A DNA stretch of 16,055 nucleotides from CAVSUR01 sp052143655 (GTDB taxonomy: Bacteria; Actinomycetota; Actinomycetes; Streptosporangiales; Streptosporangiaceae), in NCBI GenBank assembly GCA_052143655.1, contig JBKQSL010000168.1, positions 1 through 16,055 on the forward strand, read 5' to 3'. A program made the position numbers and the translations under genes. Positions within the stretch are counted from its first letter, which is position 1. Each line of letters starts with the position of its first letter. Positions 6,633-12,630 of the stretch are shown here, piece after piece. Under the pieces are notes generated by a model. That model was not told where the DNA came from, did not search any database, and worked only from the letters and a program-made list of their open reading frames with translations.

Positions 6633-7400
6633 GTGAGCCCGGTCGCCATCATCGCGCTGCTGGCGGCCGGTGTCGGGGCGGGCCTGGCCAGCACCATCGC
6701 CAGCCTGGCCTCGGTGATCTCCTACCCGGCGCTGCTCGCCGTGGGGCTGCCACCGGTCAGCGCCAACGTGACCAACACGGTGGCGCTGGTGTTCACCGCC
6801 GTCGGCGCCGCCGCGGGATCGCGGCCCGAGCTCGCGGGCCAGGGCCGGCTGGCGGGTCGGCTCGGCCTGGTCACGGCGGTCGGAGGCGCGGCCGGAGCCG
6901 CGCTGCTGCTGGCCTCCCCGCCGGGCGCGTTCGCGGCCGCGGCGCCGGTCCTGATCGCCGCCGCCGCCACGCTGCTGATCGCGCAGCCGGTGCTGGCCAG
7001 GCTGACGGCGCGACCCCCGGGCGAGCCGCCCGGCCGGGCTCGCGGGCTGCTGCTGCGGGCCGGGATGTTCGCCGTCGCCGTCTACATCGGGTACTTCGGC
7101 GCGGCCGGCGGGATCGCGATGCTCGCGATCCTGACGATCCTGCTGGACGAGGCCCTGGCCCGGGTCAACGCGGTGAAGAACGTGGTGTCCGGGCTCGCGA
7201 ACGCGGCCGCGGCCATCGGCTTCGCGATCTTCGGCCCGGTCCGGTGGGCCGCGGCAGTGCCGCTCGCGGCGGGCTTCCTGATCGGCGGGGCCATCGGTCC
7301 TGCCCTGGTGCGGCGGCTGCCGCCGCGGCCGCTGCGGGTCGCGATCGGCTGCGCCGGGCTGGCCCTGGCCGTGGTGCTGGGCATCCGCACCTACCGCTGA
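6633..7400 (+). CDS. TSUP family (TauE/SafE-like) membrane permease
   Basis: A 255-residue polytopic membrane protein with about eight hydrophobic segments. It has the TSUP two-half layout: the first half begins with a Gly/Ala-rich span and SANVTNTVAL (43-52), and the second half carries GYFGAAGGIAML (153-164) and LARVNAVKNVVSGLANA (175-191), the equivalent repeat motif. TSUP proteins are proposed to export or import sulfite, sulfonates, sulfoacetate or related organic anions; the substrate here cannot be assigned. GTG at 6633 is chosen because the first span starts right after it. An in-frame ATG at 6549 would add a Cys/Ala-rich 28-residue tail. The 149 bp between DUF1345 and this start show only the possible promoter box. 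The gene ends convergent with ppc. Confidence 0.85.
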   Translation: MSPVAIIALLAAGVGAGLASTIASLASVISYPALLAVGLPPVSANVTNTVALVFTAVGAAAGSRPELAGQGRLAGRLGLVTAVGGAAGAALLLASPPGAFAAAAPVLIAAAATLLIAQPVLARLTARPPGEPPGRARGLLLRAGMFAVAVYIGYFGAAGGIAMLAILTILLDEALARVNAVKNVVSGLANAAAAIGFAIFGPVRWAAAVPLAAGFLIGGAIGPALVRRLPPRPLRVAIGCAGLALAVVLGIRTYR

Positions 7401-7409
7401 CCGGCCTGC

Positions 7410-7431
7410 CTGGCCGGAAGAGCCCGGCCGG
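7410..7431. terminator. Hairpin between convergent TSUP and ppc genes
   Basis: GGCCGG (7412-7417) pairs with CCGGCC (7424-7429) around the 6-nt loop AAGAGC. One G-T and one G-C pair extend it to 8 bp (7410-7431). It lies between the stop codons of two converging genes and could end transcription from either side. No T-tract is present. Confidence 0.4.
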
Positions 7432-7440
7432 AAGAGCCCG
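7413..7440 (+). repeat. Perfect 14-nt tandem repeat
   Basis: GCCGGAAGAGCCCG is present twice head-to-tail (7413-7426 and 7427-7440) in the convergent gap. The first unit forms most of the hairpin at 7410-7431. A slipped-strand duplication is the simplest origin. Confidence 0.85.
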
Positions 7441-7457
7441 CCCGGGCCGGCCGCGGG

Positions 7458-10109
7458 TCAGCCGGTGTTCTGCAGGCCGGCGGCGACCCCGTTCACCGAC
7501 AGCAGCAGCAGCCGCTCCAGCTGCCCGCGGTCGCCGGTCCCGCTGCGCAGCGCGGTCAGCGCGCGCAGCTGCAGGTGCGACAGGGCGTCCACGTACGGGT
7601 CGCGCAGGGCGACCGCGCGGGACAGGATCTGCCGTCCGGCCAGCAGCCGGTCGTGGCCGGTGACGGTCAGCACCAGCTGCTGGGTGAGGTCGTACTCGCC
7701 CAGGACCATCGCGGTCAGGTCCGGCCGCCCGCCGGGGGCCAGGTACCGCAGCGCGATCGTCCGGTTGGTCTTGGCCAGGCTCATCTCGGCGTTGTCCAGC
7801 AGCACCGCCAGCAGCGGCCAGCCCCGGTAGGCGGCCTGCACGGCGTCCAGGCCGCAGGCCTGCGCGGCGGCGGCCAGCCCGCTGCCCAGGCCGAACCAGC
7901 CCGGCAGGTTGACCCGGGTCTGGGCCCAGGCGAACACCCACGGGATCGCGCGCAGGTCGTCCAGCCCGGCCGGGGTCGCGGCCAGGCCCCGGCGGGCCGG
8001 CCGGGAGCCGAGCCGCAGCCGGCTGATCTCCGCGAGCGGGCTGATCCGGGCGAACCACTCGGCGAAGCCGTCGGCCTGCACCAGCGACCGGTAGCACCGC
8101 ACCGCGCCGTCTTCCAGGGCCGCGGTGGCCTGGTGGTACCGGGCCGGGCCGGGCGGCTGCGGGCCGGGCCGCCGCGCGGCCGCGGTGGCCAGCAGCACGG
8201 CCGAGGAGACCTGCTCCAGGTGCCGCAGCGCGATGACCGGGTGGCCGTACCGGGCGAAGATCACCTCGCCCTGCTCGGTCACCTTGAACCGGCCGTCCAC
8301 CGAGCCGGGCGCCTGGGCCAGCACAGCGCGCCCGGCCGGGCCGCCGCCCCGGCCGAGCGCGCCGCCGCGGCCGTGGAACAGGGTCAGCCGGATGTCGTTG
8401 TCCGCTGCCCAGCGGGCTAGCCGCTGCTGGGTGTCGTACAGCCGCAGCGTCGCGCCGGCCGGGCCGAGCTCCTTGGCCGAGTCGGAGTAGCCGAGCATGA
8501 CCTCCAGGTGCCGTCCGGTCGCGGCCAGCCGCTGCGCCACCGGCTCGAGCTTGATCATCTCGTCCAGCACGCTGGTGGCGCTGGCGAGGTCGGCGCCGCT
8601 CTCGAACAGCGGGATCACGTCCAGCACCGGCGGCCGGGACCGCGGCAGGGCATGCCGGGCCAGCTCGTAGACGGCCGCGATGTCCGCGGCCGACCGGGTG
8701 AAGCTCACCACGTAGCGGCGGCAGGCGTCCGCGCCGAGCGTCTCCTGGATCCAGGCGATCACCGGGAAGGTGGCAAGCACCTCGCGGGCCTGCGGGGACA
8801 GCGCAGCACCGGTGCCGATCTCGCGCAGCACCCTGGCGTGCACCGCGCTGTGCTGGCGGACCTCCAGCTCGGCCAGGTGGAATCCGAAGGTTTCTGCTTG
8901 CCAGATCAGCTGCTGCAGCTCTCCGTGCGCCTGCCGGACGGCGCCGGCCTGCGCCAGTTCCCGCTGCAGCAGGCACAGGTCGGCGATGAACTCGGCCGGG
9001 CCGCTGTAGGCCAGGCTGTGCTCGCGGTGCCGGGTGGCCCGCAGCCGGCGTGCGGCGTAGAGCAGGTAGGCGCGGAACGGCTCGCCCGGCGACCGCTCCA
9101 GGATGTCGCTCAGCAGCTGCGGGTGGGCACGCTGCGCGGCGGCCAGGGCGCGGGCCAGCGGCGCGGCGGGCCGCAGGCTCGCGTGCACGGTCAGCGCGCG
9201 GCCGATCCTGGTCGCGGCGCGCTCCAGCGCGCGCAGTACGTGCTCGGCCTGGATCTCAGCGGCCTGCCGGGTGACTTCCGCGGTCACGAACGGGTTGCCG
9301 TCGCGGTCCGCGCCGATCCAGCTGCCGAACCGCAGGAAAGCAGGCGCTGCGGCGGGGGCCGCGCAGGCGTTCTCGCCCAGCAGCGCCCGGTTCAGCGACC
9401 GGTACAGCGCGGGCACCACGCCGAACAGCGTCTCGTCGAACGCCGCGGCAGCCGTGCGCACCTCGTCCAGCGGCCGCATCGCGGTCTCCCGCAGTGCGGA
9501 GGTCCGCCACAGCAGGTCGATCTCCTCGGTCAGCCGCAGCCGGATGCCGGTCCGCTCGCTGTCGCCCAGCCGCCGGTCCTCCAGGCCGTCCAGCAGTGCG
9601 CTGATCCGCCGCAGCGCGTCGGTCACCGCCCGGCGCCGGGCCTCGGTCGGGTGCGCGGTGAGCACCGGATGCACCCGCAGCTCGTCGATCAGGCCGGCCA
9701 GCTCGGTGCCCCCGTCGGCGTGCCCGAGCTCGGCGACCGCCGCGGCCAGCGATTCGCGGACCGGCTTGCCGCCGGCGTCCCGCTCGCGCATCGCGCGGAT
9801 CCGGTGATGCTCCTCGGCCAGGTTGGCGAGGTGGAAGTACACGGTGAAGGCGCGGGCGACGGCCTCGGCCCGGTCGATGCCGAACGAGGCCACCAGGTCG
9901 GCGATCGCGTGGTCGGCTGGCGCATGGCCGGCGTTGTGCCGGGCCTCGTCCTGCCGGGCGGCGATAGCGGCCCGGCGCAGCCGCTCCACGTCGTCCAGCA
10001 GATCCTGCCCGCCGGATTCCCGTAGCACGTTCCCGAGCAGCTCGCCGAGCAGGCGGACATCCCGGCGCATCGGCGCCGGCGCATTCTGGCGGTCGGCGTC
10101 CCTGCCCAC
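7458..10109 (-). CDS. ppc: Phosphoenolpyruvate carboxylase
   Basis: An 883-residue cytosolic enzyme that adds bicarbonate to phosphoenolpyruvate to give oxaloacetate and phosphate with Mg2+, refilling the TCA cycle. Motifs along the chain: VLTAHPTEA (149-157) with catalytic H153; FGSWIGADRDGNP (261-273); GYSDSAK (540-546) with K546; FHGRGGALGRGGGP (578-591) with H579, R581 and R587 of the active-site loop; and the invariant C-terminal QNTG (880-883). Length and the positions of K546, H579, R581 and R587 coincide with those I recall for the E. coli enzyme. The GTG at 10109 is chosen because TAGGCT lies 7 nt upstream (leaderless) and residues beyond it toward 10244 are Arg/Ala-rich without family similarity. 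An ATG 13 codons in is an alternative. It is transcribed alone, with the EEP gene upstream on the same strand. Confidence 0.97.
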   Translation of the reverse strand: MGRDADRQNAPAPMRRDVRLLGELLGNVLRESGGQDLLDDVERLRRAAIAARQDEARHNAGHAPADHAIADLVASFGIDRAEAVARAFTVYFHLANLAEEHHRIRAMRERDAGGKPVRESLAAAVAELGHADGGTELAGLIDELRVHPVLTAHPTEARRRAVTDALRRISALLDGLEDRRLGDSERTGIRLRLTEEIDLLWRTSALRETAMRPLDEVRTAAAAFDETLFGVVPALYRSLNRALLGENACAAPAAAPAFLRFGSWIGADRDGNPFVTAEVTRQAAEIQAEHVLRALERAATRIGRALTVHASLRPAAPLARALAAAQRAHPQLLSDILERSPGEPFRAYLLYAARRLRATRHREHSLAYSGPAEFIADLCLLQRELAQAGAVRQAHGELQQLIWQAETFGFHLAELEVRQHSAVHARVLREIGTGAALSPQAREVLATFPVIAWIQETLGADACRRYVVSFTRSAADIAAVYELARHALPRSRPPVLDVIPLFESGADLASATSVLDEMIKLEPVAQRLAATGRHLEVMLGYSDSAKELGPAGATLRLYDTQQRLARWAADNDIRLTLFHGRGGALGRGGGPAGRAVLAQAPGSVDGRFKVTEQGEVIFARYGHPVIALRHLEQVSSAVLLATAAARRPGPQPPGPARYHQATAALEDGAVRCYRSLVQADGFAEWFARISPLAEISRLRLGSRPARRGLAATPAGLDDLRAIPWVFAWAQTRVNLPGWFGLGSGLAAAAQACGLDAVQAAYRGWPLLAVLLDNAEMSLAKTNRTIALRYLAPGGRPDLTAMVLGEYDLTQQLVLTVTGHDRLLAGRQILSRAVALRDPYVDALSHLQLRALTALRSGTGDRGQLERLLLLSVNGVAAGLQNTG

Positions 10110-10116
10110 GTCGCTA

Positions 10117-10122
10117 AGCCTA
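10117..10122 (-). promoter_or_regulatory. Candidate -10 box (TAGGCT) for a leaderless ppc transcript
   Basis: On the minus strand TAGGCT is followed by 7 nt and the GTG start at 10109, so the transcript would begin on the start codon. No ribosome-binding site and no clear -35 are seen. The 50 bp between the EEP stop and the ppc start hold this box and a GC-rich inverted repeat (about 10139-10157) that may end EEP transcription. Confidence 0.5.
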
Positions 10123-10159
10123 GCGGGAGCCCTGGCGAGCCGCGGCCGGCCGGCGGCCG

Positions 10160-11125
10160 TCAGGCCGGCAGCCGCAGCCCCGCGAAGACGGCGCGGTGAT
10201 CGCTGCCGGGCAGCCGGTGCACCGATACGCCCAGCACGGCGCACCGCGGGTCAGCGAGCACGTGGTCGACGGTCAGCAGCCCCGGCCAGCCGGCGGGACC
10301 CCAGGTGGGCCGCAGGCCCTGCCCGGCTGCCGCGGCCGCGTCAACGTAGCCTGCGCGCAGCAGGCGGCGCAGTCCCGCGTGGTCGAGCGTGGTGTTGAAG
10401 TCCCCGGCGAGCAGCCGCGGCGGCTCGCCGGGGCCGGGCAGCACGGCCAGCTCCCGGCGCCACCGGGCCACCAGCGGGCGCGAGAACACCGGCGCCGGCG
10501 GATGCGGGTGCACGCAGACGAGGTCCAGCGCCGGGCCGCCGGGCAGCAGTATCCGGGCGGTGGGCTGGGCCAGCCTGATCGGCTCCAGCGTCAGCCCGTC
10601 GGCCAGCGGGAACCGGGCGTAGATCGCCGAGCCGTGCGTGCTCTCACCACGGACATCCGCCATCTGGTAGGGCAGCAGGTCGGCCAGGCCCGCCCGCTTG
10701 AGCCGGGTGACCGCGCTGTCGGTCAGCTCCTGCAGGAACAGCACGTCCGCGCCGCTGCGCCGGGCCAGCCCTACGACGGCCTCCGCGCTGGCCCGGCCGA
10801 CCAGCAGGTTGGCTGTGAGCACTCGCAGCACCGGGCCGTCCGCGGCCGGCTGCCGCGACGCGGCGGCCCGCGGCATCAGCACCGCGGCGAGAGCTCCGGC
10901 GGCGGCCGTGGCCACAGCCGCCGGCCCCGGGCGGCGCAGCAGCACCGCGGCGGCTGCCGCGGCAGCGGTGGCTTGCGGGGTGAACGACATCAGCGGTGCC
11001 AGCGGGGCCTGCCCGGCCGGCCAGCGGTCGGTGCCGGTCAGCCGGACCGCCGCCCACCCGGCTGCGGCGCCGGCTGCCGTCCACTGAGCCAGCCCGCTTA
11101 CCGCGGTCGCTGCCTTGCTCGTCAT
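10160..11125 (-). CDS. Membrane-anchored endonuclease/exonuclease/phosphatase (EEP) family protein
   Basis: A 321-residue protein with three N-terminal hydrophobic segments (about 10-31, 42-63 and 68-89) and a C-terminal EEP (DNase I-like) domain from about residue 98. The metal-dependent hydrolase core is complete: N106 in LTANLLVG, E133 in FLQELTD, H206 in VCVHPHP, D242 and N244 in AGDFNTT, D287-H288 in TVDHVLAD, and D309-H310 in GSDHRAVF. Such proteins hydrolyse phosphodiesters or phosphomonoesters (nucleic acids, phospholipids or sugar phosphates); the substrate is open. With an odd number of spans the catalytic domain may face outward. The ATG at 11125 has GGAGG a few bases upstream and a promoter-like TACCCT; an in-frame extension to 11233 is Arg-rich and unlikely. 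Confidence 0.88.
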   Translation of the reverse strand: MTSKAATAVSGLAQWTAAGAAAGWAAVRLTGTDRWPAGQAPLAPLMSFTPQATAAAAAAAVLLRRPGPAAVATAAAGALAAVLMPRAAASRQPAADGPVLRVLTANLLVGRASAEAVVGLARRSGADVLFLQELTDSAVTRLKRAGLADLLPYQMADVRGESTHGSAIYARFPLADGLTLEPIRLAQPTARILLPGGPALDLVCVHPHPPAPVFSRPLVARWRRELAVLPGPGEPPRLLAGDFNTTLDHAGLRRLLRAGYVDAAAAAGQGLRPTWGPAGWPGLLTVDHVLADPRCAVLGVSVHRLPGSDHRAVFAGLRLPA

Positions 11126-11142
11126 CCGCCTCCGTCCGGCCG

Positions 11143-11148
11143 AGGGTA
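11143..11148 (-). promoter_or_regulatory. Candidate -10 box (TACCCT) of the EEP gene
   Basis: Read on the minus strand, TACCCT lies 17 nt before the ATG at 11125, leaving a leader of about 10 nt that contains GGAGG. The -35 region has no recognisable hexamer. Confidence 0.35.
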
Positions 11149-11507
11149 GATATCCGGCCCGGTGGCGCCGCGGGCGGCGCGGTCGCGCGGAGCGGGCCGG
11201 GCCCGCGCGGCGGTCCTGCGGGCGTGCGGTCAATCTGCCTGCGGTTATGCCCGGGCGGATAGCTGGCGGGCGGGTGCCCGGCCCCCGCTCCGATCAGGTC
11301 GCCGACACGACAGGATATCCGGCTGGCCACTGTTCGCCTCCAACGTCGGCAGCGGCACCGTCTCCGGCTGTCAGGACCCCGGCTGGCGATCAGGCAGCCG
11401 GATCCCGGAACGGGACTCCTGCGCCGCCGAAACCACGCACGACGGCATAACCGGGCCGACGGCACGCGCTCTTCGGCGTTTGCCAGGGATGTCCAGCCTG
11501 GCCGGGC

Positions 11508-11513
11508 TACGCT
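11508..11513 (+). promoter_or_regulatory. Candidate -10 box (TACGCT) of the CAP-like gene
   Basis: TACGCT would start transcription near 11520 and give a leader of about 60 nt ending in the ribosome-binding site AAAGGAG. A TTGCCA at 11480-11485 is 22 nt away, too far for a normal -35. It overlaps the left arm of the inverted repeat at 11510-11534. Confidence 0.35.
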
Positions 11514-11534
11514 CTCACCCGCGATTCGAGAGCG
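11510..11534. repeat. 7-bp perfect inverted repeat overlapping the CAP-gene -10 region
   Basis: CGCTCTC (11510-11516) and GAGAGCG (11528-11534) are exact complements separated by 11 nt. The position, from the -10 box across the expected start site, fits either a repressor operator or the base of a 5' leader hairpin. No known regulator site is recognised. Confidence 0.45.
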
Positions 11535-11580
11535 GCGACTCGCCAGCTTGCCATCGGGAGCGGGAACCCGAAAGGAGCAC

Positions 11581-12402
11581 GTGAGCCACATGCCAGCGAT
11601 CAGACTGACAGCGGCATTCGGCGCGATCGCCCTCGCCGGGGCCGCGCTCTTCGGTCCCGCCGCCGGGTTCGCGGACGCCGGTGCCGCGGACGTGAATGCC
11701 GCTGCCGGGCCCGCGGCCGCCGCCGGGCACCGGGGGATCATCCCGCCGGCGAATCCGTCCCGCAGCCTGTCGCCCGTGCCGTTCTTCCTCGGCTCCGGCT
11801 ACTGCGTCGGCGGGCAGGACGGTTCGCGGTGCAATGCCCTCGCGGTGCGGGCCATCTCCCGCGCGCGCTCGGTGCTGGAGAAGATCCCGGGCATGTCGTT
11901 CTCCCGGACCGCATACCAGAAGCTGACCCCCGACGAGCAGCTGTTCGTCACGGTCAACCTGGAGCGGACCGAGCGGGGGCTGCGCCCGGTGTGGGAGCTG
12001 ACCAGGTCGCTGGACAAGATCGCGCAGACCGGTGCGAACGACGACACCGACCCGCCGCTCGGCGACGTGCCCCGCACGCTGCCCGGCGGCGGCCACCCGG
12101 CCAACCTGGGCGGTAACTGGGCCGGCGGCTGGATTAACGCGCTCGGCGCGGACTACGGGTGGATGTACGACGACGGGGGCTCCGCCTGGGGCCACCGGGA
12201 CAACATCCTCGGCAGCTATGCCACGAAGTCGATGTGCGGCGGCGGCCAGACGGTGATCGCCATGGGAGCCGGGCACGTCACGAAGGGCAAGGCCTACGGC
12301 GACAGCGAGACCGAGCTCATCGCCGGCGTCTGCGGCCGCACCCCGACCGACGCCGTGCTGACCTGGGGCCGGGCCCGGAACCTGCTGCACATCAAGGCCT
12401 GA
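11581..12402 (+). CDS. Secreted divergent CAP/SCP-like domain protein
   Basis: A 273-residue exported protein. Residues 1-33 form a signal peptide (R8, hydrophobic core, cleavage near FADA), then an Ala-rich linker to about 60. The body resembles the CAP superfamily: NLERTERGLRPVWELTRSLDKIAQ (126-149) corresponds to the opening helix with the usual N-x2-R-x3-GL-P pattern, ANLGGNWAGGW (174-184) to the GENLA-like segment, and AWGHRDNILGSY (202-213) to the HRxNIL motif with H205. C75, C84, C219 and C251 are the only Cys after the signal and could form two disulfides. Bacterial CAP proteins are secreted and mostly of unknown activity. GTG at 11581 follows AAAGGAG by 3 nt; the ATG at 11590 (12-nt spacing) is an equally possible start. 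The family call rests on motifs and is moderate. Confidence 0.72.
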   Translation: MSHMPAIRLTAAFGAIALAGAALFGPAAGFADAGAADVNAAAGPAAAAGHRGIIPPANPSRSLSPVPFFLGSGYCVGGQDGSRCNALAVRAISRARSVLEKIPGMSFSRTAYQKLTPDEQLFVTVNLERTERGLRPVWELTRSLDKIAQTGANDDTDPPLGDVPRTLPGGGHPANLGGNWAGGWINALGADYGWMYDDGGSAWGHRDNILGSYATKSMCGGGQTVIAMGAGHVTKGKAYGDSETELIAGVCGRTPTDAVLTWGRARNLLHIKA

Positions 12403-12418
12403 CAGGCCGGGAGACGAT

Positions 12419-12456
12419 CCGGGCGCCCGCGGCGAGAGCCAGCCGCGGGCGCCCGG
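12419..12456. terminator. Perfect 15-bp stem-loop after the CAP-like gene
   Basis: CCGGGCGCCCGCGGC (12419-12433) pairs without mismatch with GCCGCGGGCGCCCGG (12442-12456) around an 8-nt loop, starting 17 nt after the stop codon. All pairs are G-C. There is no T-tract, as is common in actinomycetes. It is the strongest hairpin I noticed in the window and should insulate htpG from the CAP-like gene. Confidence 0.8.
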
Positions 12457-12518
12457 TGCTGTCCGCGCCCGCCGTCGGCCCGGATGACGCCGGTGCGTTC
12501 CCGGCCGCCCGGCGGCTG

Positions 12519-12548
12519 TTGGCCGGCCCGCCGCGGACTGAGTACCCT
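12519..12548 (+). promoter_or_regulatory. Candidate htpG promoter
   Basis: TTGGCC (12519-12524), 18 nt, TACCCT (12543-12548) resembles a housekeeping promoter and would start transcription near 12555, giving a leader of about 75 nt. I see neither a CIRCE (TTAGCACTC/GAGTGCTAA) nor a HAIR (CTTGAGT/ACTCAAG) operator in 12403-12630. Confidence 0.4.
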
Positions 12549-12630
12549 GATGCCGATTTCCGGCTGCGCGCGGCCGCCTCTGATTCCGGGGCGGCGGCAG
12601 GCGATATCAGGAAAGGCGGCAACAGACCCG

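Larger units (their letters stand above)
11126..11580. other. 455-bp divergent intergenic region between the EEP and CAP-like genes
   Basis: This is the longest gene-free stretch. It holds the EEP promoter box (11143-11148), the CAP-side box (11508-11513), an inverted repeat (11510-11534), a repeated GATATCCGGC (11149-11158 and 11314-11323), a small TCCCG/CGGGA hairpin (11403-11415), and a ribosome-binding site AAAGGAG (11571-11577). GC is visibly lower between about 11220 and 11480 than in the flanking genes. A short plus-frame stretch at 11324-11380 reads like part of a beta-propeller repeat and may be a gene remnant. I recognise no riboswitch or RNA gene. Confidence 0.6.

Noticed and set aside
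7413..7440. Short repeat considered as the edge of a CRISPR array.
   Set aside because: Only two 14-nt units with no spacer between them; a simple tandem duplication.
7165..8976. Minus-strand open frame of about 600 codons overlapping ppc and the TSUP gene.
   Set aside because: It is the +1 shadow of ppc, with low-complexity Arg/Ala/Pro translation.
8508..10025. Plus-strand open frame of about 500 codons antisense to ppc.
   Set aside because: Gln/Gly/Arg-rich antisense shadow, common opposite GC-rich genes; no start site or family similarity.
11327..11333. GCCACTG-like core reminiscent of cobalamin riboswitches.
   Set aside because: No B12 box (AGYCMGGAGACCKGCC) or other conserved elements nearby, and the downstream gene is unrelated to cobalamin.
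11381..11580. Possible c-di-AMP (ydaO-type) riboswitch before a secreted protein gene.
   Set aside because: I could not find the conserved core sequences by eye; a covariance search is needed before calling it.
11162..11584. Plus-strand 140-codon frame in the divergent intergenic region whose stop overlaps the CAP-like gene start as GTGA.
   Set aside because: Most of the translation is Arg-rich and shows no coding bias. Only a short propeller-like motif is of interest and is reported separately.
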